Source: Polychytrium aggregatum
Taxonomy: Eukaryota > Chytridiomycota > Chytridiomycetes > Polychytriales
DNA: 64,000 bases
Direction of reading: 5' to 3'
Assembly (NCBI RefSeq): GCF_025602895.1
Contig: NW_026516234.1
Span: 62,001 to 126,000 of the forward strand
The translations under genes were made by a program, and so were the position numbers. This document shows, in pieces, positions 1 to 10,019 of the stretch. Position 1 is the stretch's first letter, and the number at the start of each line of letters is the position of its first letter. The notes under the pieces are model-generated. The model made no database searches. It was not told where the DNA came from and saw nothing but the letters and a program-made list of their open reading frames with translations.

Positions 1-461
1 CAAGGCTCCCGAAATTGGTGGGTGGCATCGATTTGATTCACTTTTCAGGGCTCTACCTGTGTCTTTCACAACCGAATGGGTCTGCAAATGCATGTGTGCA
101 CAGTCGCAGTTATTCATGCTCTGAACTACTGTGTCTTATAGCCACGGCTGCAGCCCCAGGGACTGCCCCAGTCCAAGCCACGGCCCCAACGGCCCCAGCA
201 GCTACTCCCCAAACCACCACCCAGGCTCCCCGAGGAGGCCTGTCGATCCGCGGCCAGCAAGCCAACCGAGCCCGCGGTGGCGCCAACATCGTCAATCGTG
301 CCCTCTCTGCCGAAGGCCAGCAAGTACGTGCGGGTCAGCCCGCTCAGCGTGGCGGCCCCGGCGGCCGGGGTCGAGGACGAGGCGGCATGCGAGGCGGTGC
401 TGCCGGTGGAGCAGGCGGCCACCAGCAACCTGCGGCACGAACCGATGGCTCGAGCAACTAA
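1..461 (+). CDS. 3' end of an RGG-rich protein (partial)
   Basis: The window opens inside a gene. A likely last exon starts at 142 after a TTATAG acceptor and ends at the TAA at 459-461; a GTGGGT donor at 18 gives a plausible 124-nt intron. The encoded tail of about 106 residues is rich in Ala, Pro, Gln and Thr, then Arg/Gly, with RGG, GRGRGRGG and RGG repeats near the end. RGG tails are typical of RNA-binding or ribosome-associated proteins and are usual targets of arginine methylation, but no folded domain is visible here, so the product cannot be named. The upstream part lies outside the window. The neighbouring gene converges from the minus strand with about 150 bases between stop codons. 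Confidence 0.5.
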   Translation, partial: RLPKLVGGIDLIHFSGLYLCLSQPNGSANACVHSRSYSCSELLCLIATAAAPGTAPVQATAPTAPAATPQTTTQAPRGGLSIRGQQANRARGGANIVNRALSAEGQQVRAGQPAQRGGPGGRGRGRGGMRGGAAGGAGGHQQPAARTDGSSN

Positions 462-615
462 AGGCGGATGCCAGCCGCTCTCAAACCACCCGATTTGACC
501 GGCTGCCCCGCTCGTGTCCACAAAATGAACTCCCGCCGAACCCAAAGCGCTCGATCTTGTCCAATCGCCGATACGCGAGGAGCAAATGCAATACATGTTC
601 AATCGATCGATCGAA

Positions 616-3408
616 TCAACTGCTGAGCAGATTCTGGACGGTCCAGATCCAGTACACGCCTGGATCCGGTTGGATGCTGAAAACATAGTAGAATTCCGTG
701 TCCCGCTTCTGGAGCCTGCGACGATGTCCGTTGCCGACGGAGTGCTGAAGTGGCTGCTCGAGGATCTGCTGGTATGCAGCGACTGGACAAACCGAGTGGG
801 TGGAGCATGGGGTTGCTCCCGATCCCGATGAAGTCGCCGTTGCCGTTGTCGCCGTTGTCACCGTTGTTGCTGAGCCCGTGCCTGAGCTCTGCTGGCTTGC
901 ATATTGGGCCAGTGTCGAGGCGCCTGTTTCCGTCTGTGAGGCCGATGCAGTGCTCGGTGTGAGAGGGGATGCTGAGGCGGTGCTCGACTGTGCACTTGAG
1001 ACCGTCGTGGCTCTGTATGTGCCGTTTGCATACGGCAGCTGCATGGTGGTGTTGCTGGGAGGCACCTGCGACGGAACCTGGCCTGCCGGCAGGGCGGCGT
1101 GAGGCAGGATGACAGCCGCAACGGTCGATGTTGCCTGGGTGGCGGTCTGGTTCTGCACGGCAGTGTTCTGGCCGGCCATCTGGGGCGACTGCGGGATATA
1201 GACCGAGGAGACAACGATGCCGGTCGAGGTAGTGGCGGCCGTGGTCGGGGTGTTGATGCACGGCAGGGCATTGCTCATGTTATTGGCGATGGTGAAGCCT
1301 GTGCGCTGCAGCGATATCGCAACCAGGATGAAGAAAACGGCCTTCTCGATGCTGATGTAGCGGGCACACATGGCGGCGACCGAGATTGGCACTGGACTCG
1401 AGTCTGCCAGCGGTAGTAGATGAAGTGCCTCGGTGGTGTCGTGGTGCGGCTGTACATCAATGCGATGGGTTTTGTTCTCACGCAGGCCCGGGCGGGCTTG
1501 ATCAGCCAGCTGCATCGCGGACACATCCTCTGCCGTCGAGACAACAGCCAGGGCTCGGCTGAGACGCTTGAGCCGCAACTTGAGGTACATCAGGCTCAAG
1601 ATGTGAAAGATTGATCTGGCGAGGAGAATCACGCCGAAGCGCTCGCCCATTTCCTTGCCAAAGCTGGCGCCGTACCGCTCTTCCTCGATATGGAACAGGC
1701 AGTAGTTGAAGAAATCGACAACCAGCTCGGTCTGCAGGACCCCAAGAAAGATTGCTGTGATGTAGTACGTGGACGAGATGGAGAAGCAGACGAGGATGTC
1801 GGCAAGCAGCGACTGGCCAGCCTGGAGGATGCGAGTCTGGATGCCCTTGAGCTTGGAGTCGATGCTGGATGGCTCGACGGCGAGGAGAGTATTTTGCATA
1901 TACCGTCCTCGGAACCAAAGTAGCGCACGGGTGCCGATGTCCGTGTCGGAAACGATGATACAAAGCCCTTGGAAGAGAAGCAGCAGGACAAAGGAGACCA
2001 TGTTGCCGGTGGAGGCCCAAGGGTCGCTGAACTGATCAGATGCCCGAGTCAGTCTCGAGAAACGGTGACGGCGACGAGGCCGGCTTGGAAGACGATGGCT
2101 CTGGCGTCTCTATAAACGATCCCTCACCTGGAAGAAGATACACGAAAAGAACTGGAGCAAGCGTCAGTCCAAACTGGATGCGGCATAGCATATTTGAAAG
2201 GGCATGTCGCTGAGAGGCCGAGTGGGCTGAAAGAGCATGCCGCTGAAAGCCTACCTGCTGTGCGAATTGTACCGGAAACAGCAGCGCAGGCCCGCCGCTC
2301 TCGTCCAGAGATGCCCATTTGTATCTGGAGTTGGTTGCGACGACAGCATGGTACCCCAAAAACATACCAGCAGATCCCTGCACATTAGAACAAAACATTC
2401 GATCGCCGGCATTTGCCCCGATAACATCCTGGCCGAGGGGACACATCGAGATGGCCGAGTCCTACCCGTATGGGATGAGGCGACGGATGACTTGGAAGAC
2501 AATGTGGAACACGACCGTCATGAGAAAGTAGTAGCCCGTCCCGTTGCTGCTGAAGGCAAACAGGACCGAGCCGCCCATCTGCGGCATCATGGCGACGACC
2601 CACAGATACATAACGAGGTATCCGGGAGCCCGGGCGATGGTGCGGCCGTGTTTCTTGGTCCCGTGCATATCCACTAAGGTTACTGCCGCGGCAAGCACAA
2701 GAAACCCCCAGATTGGCCCGCTCATGAGCGCCCAGTAGGCATACAAGTTGCCCGAGAGATCCAGCAGCTGGAAGCACAGCAGAAGACCAAACCAGGCTGT
2801 GATCCAGACGGCCATCAGAGCTTCCATGGCACGGCATCGAGTCGGCTTGGCGACGGGATGAAAGCGGCCAAGATAGAACGCGAGGGCGAGCGGGAAGCCG
2901 ACAAATTCCCAGCACGAGCCCACAATCACCGAGACGAGCACCCCTGGCAGATAGATTGAGTGCGAGAGCGTCCCGTAGACGGAGCCGACCTTGTTGGGGA
3001 GAGCCAGGCCGACCCGGATCAATGCCGCCAGCAGCGAGAACACAATGGCCATGCGGCGCTGGGTCGGCGGCGACGGAAACATGATCATGACGGCAAGGGC
3101 CTTCCACAGGAAGTTGAAGTACATGTTCATGAGATCTGGATGCACATCGGGCGGAGCCAGCGTGAGGGCCAGAGCACTGTCGGTGTGCCGATGCCGTGCG
3201 AAATCAGAAACGACGATTGTCGAGCCAAGCAGGCGCAAGAAACCATACCCCATGTGAGCGCCTCGAGGATGCTATTCCCAGCGAATAGCGTGTAGAAGAT
3301 GGTGATATCGAGGTTGGGCCAGCCCACAGATACCAGTGTGATAAGGGCCACGGCGAGCAGGAGCTTTGAGCGGGGGCCGTAACGACCCATGGCGACCCCA
3401 AGTGCCAT
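616..3408 (-). CDS. Multipass membrane protein of unknown function, 759 aa, with micro-exons
   Basis: Five exons can be joined in phase: 3249-3408, 2467-3135 (donor GTAGGA starts at 2465; exon edge 2466), a 10-nt micro-exon 2368-2377, a 24-nt exon 2128-2151, and 616-2031; total 2280 nt. The first two exons encode about seven hydrophobic segments; the last exon adds more membrane segments (around FSDPWAS, then STYYITAIF, FFNYCLFHI) followed by a Ser/Thr/Ala/Gln-rich region of about 170 residues and a short conserved-looking end. I recognise no family. The overall plan (membrane core plus long low-complexity tail) resembles lineage-specific fungal receptors or transporters, but that is only a guess. 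The start at 3408 is the first ATG ahead of the first hydrophobic segment. The upstream 500 bp is shared with the divergent kinase gene and contains a 12-bp tandem repeat. Confidence 0.6.
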
Positions 3409-3568
3409 CGAGCGATGCGATCGATGTGCAGTCGCCGTTGCTCTTGATGGCGCCTGATGAACAACGAGTCTGCTGAAAGGCTTTCCAATCAGGCCCGGCG
3501 GGACCGATCGCCTGCGACGGCGTTTGAGAATATCAAACCGAGTCCGACACTGCGCATCGACGATGGTG

Positions 3569-3660
3569 CGAATGTATGTGCGAATGTATGTGCGAATGAA
3601 TGTGCGAATGGATGTGAGAATGGATGTGCGAATGGATGTGAGAATGTGAGAATTAATGTG
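3569..3660. repeat. 12-bp tandem repeat in a divergent promoter
   Basis: Imperfect units of the type GTGCGAATGTAT / GTGCGAATGGAT / GTGAGAATGGAT repeat about seven times. It lies between the start of the minus-strand membrane protein gene (3408) and the start of the plus-strand kinase (3924), so it sits in the shared regulatory interval. Unit number is likely to vary between strains. Confidence 0.85.
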
Positions 3661-3923
3661 GGAATACCTGCATGCAAAGTTCATGGGCACTGCATGGTTG
3701 TCGCAGGGATCACAGCCAGCCCGAGACAGCAGCCCATGTCCATTTCCCAACACCCCTGGCCCGTCCGAATGGCCATGTGCGTCCCGCACTCATGGTCCCA
3801 TGGGCAGCCAAAGGGATTGCTTGCTGGCCGAAAATCGCCCGCAATCCACCTCCCCGCCATCGCATCGCTCCCGTCCTCGATCATCTCAATCATCTCGATT
3901 ATCTCGATCTAGGCACTACCAGG

Positions 3924-4799
3924 ATGAGCGACCGCCCTGCTGAACAGGAACCTCAAGCAACGAGACGCTCGCTGGAGCTCAACCAGAGACCCACCGGCCT
4001 GACTGGCATTGCAGCCCTGCCCCAGAGAGGCACCCTTGTCCCGGCCTCGCCCATGACGCCCATGGCATCCACCCCGCCGCTGATCCCGACGATCCTGGGC
4101 CTGACGCCGCAGGGCCTCCCGCTGGATATGCCGGCGCTCTCGTCCAGCTTTTGGACACCAAGACTTGAGCCCGACGAGGCTGCCGAGGCCGGCAGAGACC
4201 CGATGCTCATCTTTGTCCTTGGCGGGCCAGGCTGCGGCAAGGGAACGGTCTGCAGCCGCTTGATCTTGGAGATGGGTCTGATTCACTTGAGCATGGCCGA
4301 GGTGCTCCTCCAGGCCGCCGACGCTCATCCTGAGAGCACCACGGCCGACGAGATCCGCCAGTGCATGGCCCAGGGTGTGCTCGTCCGAGACGACATTGTC
4401 ATCCGCCTGCTCCGCAACCGAATCTACTCGATGCCTGGAGAGACTTTCCTGATCGACGGATTCCCGCGCAACATGAAGCAAGCCTTGATGTTTGAAGACC
4501 AGATCGCCGCCCCCGACCTCGTTCTCTGCCTGGACTGCCCAGAAGCCGTCCTGGCCGAGCGTCTCCAGGCGCAGATGCAAATGCAGACGCCAACGGAACC
4601 GGCTCACCCGAATGCCCGGGCTGTCATAAGCAAGCGGCTCAAGAGCTTCTACCAAGATGGCGTGCCGGTCATCGAACGTTATCAGAGTCTGGGACTAGTT
4701 GTACGGGTCGATGGCCAGCAGAGCCGAGCCGAGGTCTTTGCCAAGGCCAAGGCTGCCGTTGAGGGACTTGTGCAGACCGCTTTCGACACAGAGGCATAG
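3924..4799 (+). CDS. Nucleoside monophosphate kinase (UMP-CMP/adenylate kinase family)
   Basis: Single exon, 291 aa. The C-terminal two thirds are a P-loop kinase of the adenylate/UMP-CMP kinase superfamily: Walker A GGPGCGKGT at about residues 100-108, the NMP-binding DGFPRN motif at about 178-183, and the expected charged helices after it. The enzyme would transfer phosphate from ATP to a nucleoside monophosphate. The usual phosphate-site serine after the P-loop (LSxGDLLR in UMP-CMP kinases) reads LSMAEVLL, so substrate choice is uncertain and activity may be altered. The first 95 or so residues are a proline/threonine-rich extension absent from housekeeping UMP-CMP kinases (about 200 aa), suggesting a divergent paralogue. 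Met at 3924 is chosen because it precedes the kinase frame and follows an in-frame stretch without protein-like composition. Confidence 0.8.
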   Translation: MSDRPAEQEPQATRRSLELNQRPTGLTGIAALPQRGTLVPASPMTPMASTPPLIPTILGLTPQGLPLDMPALSSSFWTPRLEPDEAAEAGRDPMLIFVLGGPGCGKGTVCSRLILEMGLIHLSMAEVLLQAADAHPESTTADEIRQCMAQGVLVRDDIVIRLLRNRIYSMPGETFLIDGFPRNMKQALMFEDQIAAPDLVLCLDCPEAVLAERLQAQMQMQTPTEPAHPNARAVISKRLKSFYQDGVPVIERYQSLGLVVRVDGQQSRAEVFAKAKAAVEGLVQTAFDTEA

Positions 4800-4946
4800 C
4801 AGCAGTCAGCAGTCAGCAGTTGTATTCAGAGAAGTATTGCGAGTCGAATCGCTGGCTGCACAGAGCATCCTTATGACTCCATTTTGTTGGCAGAGGCAAA
4901 TCATCCATAACAAAACGGATACCAAACATCGCTGGCTGGAGTATCT

Positions 4947-6540
4947 CTATGGGTGGGAAGCTTTGATGCCGTGAGTGAGTGTCGGAGTGAGTGTCGATGT
5001 GACCATGGCTCCCGATCCAGCCGATGACTTCTTGGAGTATATGAAGCCCAGGAGTCCGGCGAGGGCCGTCAGCACCCCGATCAGCTGCAGCGAGTCGCCC
5101 GCAAACCGGGCATCCTGGTCGGAACGATGGACCAGGACAAGGGCCGTGAGAACGATCAGGAGCGACTTGAGATGGCCAACCTGCCGATGGGCAAAAGAGG
5201 TTCAGCAGGATGGAGCGGGGCGTTACATCCACAAGCTACTGTGCTCTTCCGAGGCTGTTTCAATTCGATGGACCCGATGCGATGCTCTGACGAGGATGCA
5301 GTCCGTCTGAGCCATGGTCAAGCAGCGTTCGTGGTCCCGATACTCACCAGATAGAAGGTCGGGGTGCTGCACAGATAGACCAGGCCAAAGTCCAGACTGT
5401 TGGCAAGGACAGTAAGGACACAACTGAGTCCAACGACCCAGACAGTCTCGCCCGGCCGTGCTGGGCAGGCAAGATCGTGGTGATGGTGGCTGTCGGTGCC
5501 GGTGGCCTCCTTGATGCGAATGTACTCATAGGTGTTGTGGGAATGAGTCGCGGCCCCGAGAAACGCACTCCACTCGGATAGAGCCAGGGCCGAGGGCATC
5601 TCAAAGACAAGGCTGCCAGCGAGACAGATAATGGCAACATATGGCGTCACCAACTGGATGGTTTGGAAACCAAATCGACCGAGCCGGGCATGGATCGGCC
5701 GCGAGGGCGCCGTGTTGGTGAGGGCGGTGGCAACGGCCCCGAGTAGGCCCCACACAATGCCGACCACGTTGCGCCAGTAGTCTCGAAAGGTGGCCAGACC
5801 CACGCCGGCGAGGATCAGGGCGATCGAGACGGCCGTTCCGTTACTGCGGCGAGTGCAGGTGTGGGCTTGCAGGAGCGCCGTCAGCGGAATGCTCAGGATC
5901 CTGCAGATGCGAGTGCGAATGTTGATGGGGGGAAGGATCAAGCCAGAGTCAGCAGCGCGCAGACAGAGGTATCGTGGACATCCGCTGGCGATGTCAGGAA
6001 TCTCGATCGACAGCGTCCGTCCTGGAAGCATATTTTCCCAGACAGTCGTCGTTCCAGCCCAGCAACACCACGCAAGAATCGACGATGCCGGTGAGAATGC
6101 CAGCAGAGGCACCGCATCCTGTCTGACCTCAGTGCCTGAGATGTCCCAACGGTGTTGAAGGCCAGACTGCAGTTGGTCGACAGCGTTCCGACGGCAAAGG
6201 TCAGGGCCAGTCCAAGACCGCCGGTGATGTTGGGCAGCCGCAAACATCGCTTCACCGCCCTCCAAAGCGAGAAACGCGCAGTCGAGAGCGGGTTGTCCAG
6301 AAAGTAGTCGCGCAGGCCCCTGGAGGGTCCAAAGGGCTCAAAGTGATCAAAGTCAAAGGCGATCGTCGCGAGCGAGATGGTGGCCCAGCGCAGGGTATGC
6401 TGCAACGAGGTCAGTGCAAGTGGGAAGGGGAACTCATGCAGGACGCGTTTGTTGACGATGACCAGGGCCGCTGCCATCACCAGCGATACGGCCGCCCACA
6501 GCAGTATCAGCACGGGCGAAAGGTCGGGCTTGAGCGCCAT
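4947..6540 (-). CDS. Triose-phosphate/nucleotide-sugar transporter (SLC35/TPT family)
   Basis: Three exons join in phase: 6128-6540, 5348-5900 and 4947-5180 (1200 nt, 399 aa). Introns are 5901-6127 (weak GTCAGA donor, CTGCAG acceptor) and 5181-5347 (GTGAGT donor). The product has about ten hydrophobic segments. Family hallmarks are visible: VNKRVLHEFPFPLALTSLQH in the first part, a NTVGTSQALR motif before the first junction, a GVGLATFRDYWRNVVG segment, and a C-terminal VGHLKSLLIVLTALVL helix followed by GLLGFIYSKK. Members exchange phosphorylated sugars or nucleotide sugars across Golgi/ER membranes; the substrate cannot be read from sequence. Reading straight through the first intron would give an apparent frameshift, which the phase-correct splice removes. 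The gene converges with the kinase gene (about 150 bp between stops). Confidence 0.8.
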
Positions 6541-7461
6541 AGCCGGGAGGATGCGGAGCTCTGGCAGGGATGAGGGATGGCCCGATGGCCGTGGATATTT
6601 GGCAGCAGCTGGCGATTCACAACAGCAACAGCAAGGGCTTAGTGATGCTGGGTGATTTGATGATGGCACAGGACACACTGGCGAGCTTCGACGACAGCCT
6701 GGGGCAACTATGGCACTGATTTGGACAGCAGAATGGCAGGCATCAGCAATGGGACGGGGAAGGGCAGCCGGCCGCGTTGCGACGACGGCATATCGATCGA
6801 TGGCGTGATCATCCAACATACCATCTGGCCAGATGGACGACAGCGACAAGCAGAATGCACTTGCGGGGAAGCCATTTTGCTGCTGCCAGGGCATCCGCCG
6901 TCGTCACATGGACTATTGGATTGGGTCGATCGATGCCAATCAACTGCGTCTGCCATCCATCGGCCGTCTTGGGGCAGTGCCAGGCAGCTGAGCCGGGCGG
7001 TGAGGCAGCCGGAGTGCACAAGTATATGCGGGCGAGAGGACGGCCGCTGTGGGACTCTCCCGCTCTCGAAGACAGCACCACCCGCAACGGAGGTAGGTTG
7101 GCCGAGGAGTCGACAGAGTGCTGCCGCCGCCAGGAAGGTGTGATGGATGAGTGGTGATGGATGCGTGATGGATAGTGGCAACCAACGGAAGCACTTGCAG
7201 ACAGTCTGGTTGGTGTCCGATGTGCGATTCTGCATATCCGCCGTTGCGTGCGCCGCAATGTTCACTGATTCTGCGCTGTATCGGCTCGGGTGGATCCGTC
7301 GGATGTCCCGACGCAATTATCAACGGCGATACTGTTTATGATGATAAAATGGCAATCCCTGCGACGATGGATGCCGGCAATGTTGGGACGATAAAACGGC
7401 GATATGCAACAATCAACATCGGCAATACCCGCACTGATGAACATCACCAGCAAAGCCCGCA
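6541..7461. other. Divergent intergenic region
   Basis: About 920 bp separate the start of the SLC35-like gene (minus) from the start of the F-box/ankyrin gene (plus). Open frames here are short, lack homology and look like shadows in GC-rich DNA. No clear TATA box or tandem repeat was found. The interval should hold both promoters. Confidence 0.5.
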
Positions 7462-8229
7462 ATGCTGCACGACCTGCCTCCGGAAATCGTCATCCAGCTG
7501 CTGGCCCGGTTCACACGGCTGCGGGATCTGTACATGTTCTTGACGGTCTCCAAGCGCATCCGCTCGCTCTACCACAGCGAAGTCCTCCGCAACATCCGCC
7601 GGATACTCTCGTCCCTCCCGCCTTCGACCCGAAGCCAGCTCTTGGTCTGGGGCGCCGAGAAGGGCAACCTCGGCTTCCTGCGGCACCTGCTTTCTTGTGA
7701 CATCCTTGTCGATTCCCCTGTCAACTCCTTGGCCGACTCCTCACAGCTCAAGCATCCAACCCTTCGAGGCGACAGCAAGCTCGGGGAGGAGCTCTCTGAG
7801 CAGAACCTGCCTGTCCCCACAGTCAATGTCCACGAAAACGACGATCAGGCACTCCGGATTGCTGCCGAGAATGGCCATGTCGATGTCGTCAGGTTCCTGC
7901 TCAAGAGCGGGGCGAACGTGAGAGCCTGTTTTGACCATGCGCTTCGATGGTCAGCAACCTTTGGCCACACCGAGGTGGTCAAGACCCTGCTGGACCACGG
8001 CGCCAACATCCATGCCTGCCAGGACTATGCCCTGCGCTGGGCCTCGAGGTTTGGCCACTATGATACAGTCATGGTCCTGCTCTCCAGGGGGGCTGATCCC
8101 CGGGCCAAAGACTCTGAGGCCCTCCTCAACTCCAAAGAAGCTGGGCACTCCTCCATCGCAAAGCTGCTGATGCTCTATGACCGGAGAGACGAGGCCGACG
8201 ACAATCGACCCGCCATCGACGCCGAATGA
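7462..8229 (+). CDS. F-box-like and ankyrin-repeat protein
   Basis: Single exon, 255 aa. The N-terminus (MLHDLPPEIVIQLLARF, then a leucine-rich stretch ending VSKRIRSLYHSE) has the pattern of an F-box helix bundle. Residues 125-245 hold three to four ankyrin repeats: DDQALRIAAENGHVDVVRFL, a second with LRWSATFGHTEVVKTLLDHG, a third with LRWASRFGHYDTVMVLLSRG, and a partial last one. Proteins of this plan normally act as substrate adaptors for SCF ubiquitin ligases, the F-box binding Skp1 and the repeats binding the client. That role is inferred from architecture; no client can be predicted. Such proteins are highly expanded in chytrid genomes. Confidence 0.75.
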   Translation: MLHDLPPEIVIQLLARFTRLRDLYMFLTVSKRIRSLYHSEVLRNIRRILSSLPPSTRSQLLVWGAEKGNLGFLRHLLSCDILVDSPVNSLADSSQLKHPTLRGDSKLGEELSEQNLPVPTVNVHENDDQALRIAAENGHVDVVRFLLKSGANVRACFDHALRWSATFGHTEVVKTLLDHGANIHACQDYALRWASRFGHYDTVMVLLSRGADPRAKDSEALLNSKEAGHSSIAKLLMLYDRRDEADDNRPAIDAE

Positions 8230-8528
8230 CCTTGTATATTGCTTCAACATGACGACTGTACCTGTGGAGACGGCGCATGGTCGCAGCTCGTTGTCGAGAG
8301 GACCAGAGATGGCATCGAATTGGCGATAAGAGTGGTGCTCGGATTGTGTGCGAATGGTGATCGTGCAGCTGTCGATCGAGTGAGCTTGAGAATCCGTGGC
8401 ATTGGAGGTGGGGTGACTATGGCTGAGACGGACCATCGACAAATCCATTGCCCAACTCTTGGTCGACAAAGTCAATGTCCAGCAACGAGGTGGGATGCTT
8501 CAATCATCGATGGCTTGATGGCGCATGC

Positions 8529-9833
8529 TCACGACACAGCCTTGCGATCGGGCACAAGGTGATAATTGTACAAATAGTACTCGGTGCGGGTCCGGCGGTA
8601 GGAGCGAGAGAGCTCGACGGCCTTGAGGTCCTGTTCGAGCCTCGTGACCACCTCGTCGTCCATATCCTTCAAGGGATGGAACTGCAGCGGCTTCAGTCCA
8701 TTGGCGACGTTCGTCTGCGAGAGCTCGTCCGTGATGGTCTTGATGGCGCTCTCGAGCTCGGGCGACGGGATCCACGCCACCTTGCGCTCGTCGATGAGCT
8801 TGCGTAGGGTGCGAAAGCCGTAGTGGGCGCGGTAGTGCGAGTTGACCCGGAAAACGTTGTAGGTGAAAAACAGGTTGGCCAAGGCAACATGGACCTTGGC
8901 GATGTAGAGCGAGCCGGGGAAGAAGATGGACCAGATCACGAGCATCCGCCTGTGCTTGTCGTCTGAAGAAAGCGTAGAGAGGGCCTGGTCAGCGCTTGGT
9001 CGCGGCGACGGCCGCAGAGATGCCAGTGATGGCCGCAGAGATGCCAGTGATGGCCGCAGAGATGCAGGTGGCCGTCGTAGAGATGCAGGTGGCGAACGCA
9101 CCTTGGATCCAGTTTGAGATTTGGCTCTTCAGCAGAGCCTCGTTGAGGCTGGGCGGATAGAGGAACTCGATCTTGCAAGGCAATGGTGACGGTAGCATAC
9201 CAAGAGGGTCGAGACGATGCAGAGGACGCACCGATGGAGGCAGAGGCAACAGCGTCATGTCAGCTACTACGTTCATGTTGCTTCGAGGCTCAAGCGGCTG
9301 AATCGCAATGCCGGATCAGCGATATCCATGACTGGGTCGCCAGATCAAGTCACAGAGCTGGATCGACAAACAGAGCCACAGTATGACCCATCATCTGCTG
9401 CTGGCTGTGCACAGCGGCCGAGCCTGTTGAAATCCTCAGCGATGATCAGCGCCAGCTTCCTTACATTCTGGGTGATGCTCGGGACCGTCTTCAGAAAATA
9501 CTCATCGACGGATCGGCGAGTGACCCAGCGACTCACGGTCTTCCAGAGGCCGAGAGCGGCTGGCGACGCCAGCGAGCACGAATGGCCCAGCCGGTTCCAG
9601 TAGGCGGCAAAGAAATCCGAGATCTGATAGCGCCACTTGCGGAAGACGTAGCCCAGGACGAGGGCCGAGCGCTCAAAAGGGGTGCGCGGGGTCAGGAATC
9701 GGGAGTGGAAGACGACATTGCCGTTGATCGTGGGCAGCACGATAACCTGCAGTGTCAGAGGGCTCGCGGGCTTGGGCAGCGGAAAGCGTGCAGGCCTTGG
9801 GACCGGCCGGGCGATCTGGGGCAGACGGAACAT
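8529..9833 (-). CDS. Mitochondrial K+/H+ exchange-related protein (PF10173-like)
   Basis: Three exons join in phase: 9465-9833, 9102-9171 and 8529-8962 (873 nt, 290 aa). Donors are GTAAGG and GTGCGT. The protein starts with a basic, proline-rich leader, then VIVLPTINGNVVFHSRF, a conserved-looking WRYQISDFFAAYWNRLGH block, DEYFLKTVPS, IEFLYPPSLNEALLKSQISN, and a hydrophobic hairpin around FFPGSLYIAKVHVALANLFF followed by FRVNSHYRAHYGFRTLRKLI. This order matches my recollection of the fungal family linked to mitochondrial K+/H+ exchange (yeast YDL183C-like), which sits in the inner membrane. The family call is from remembered pattern rather than a search, hence moderate confidence. The second intron (8963-9101) contains an in-phase 21-bp tandem repeat. 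The stop at 8529 lies about 300 bp from the convergent ankyrin gene stop. Confidence 0.55.
9009..9093. repeat. 21-bp tandem repeat inside an intron
   Basis: Units of the form GATGGCCGCAGAGATGCCAGT are repeated three times nearly perfectly and decay over one or two more units. The array lies entirely in the second intron (8963-9101) of the mitochondrial K+/H+-exchange-like gene. It is open in several frames, which creates spurious ORFs. Confidence 0.85.
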
Positions 9834-10019
9834 GGCTGCGGCCGACAGCACCTGAGGCGAGCAGATGGATAGATGCAGATGGCGATTGATTGCGGAGGGC
9901 CAACAACGAGCACAACAGATTGACCGCGAATGGCGAGAAGACGGCGAGGAGGCCTCTCGCCGTCTCGGAGAGTACATTCGCAATGAACGAGACCACAGGC
10001 CCCACATCTTTGTATTCAT

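Noticed and set aside
5950-6127. Frameshift in the SLC35-like gene
   Set aside because: Joining a GTCAGA donor at 6127 to the CTGCAG acceptor at 5901 restores phase and a continuous family motif, so an intron explains it.
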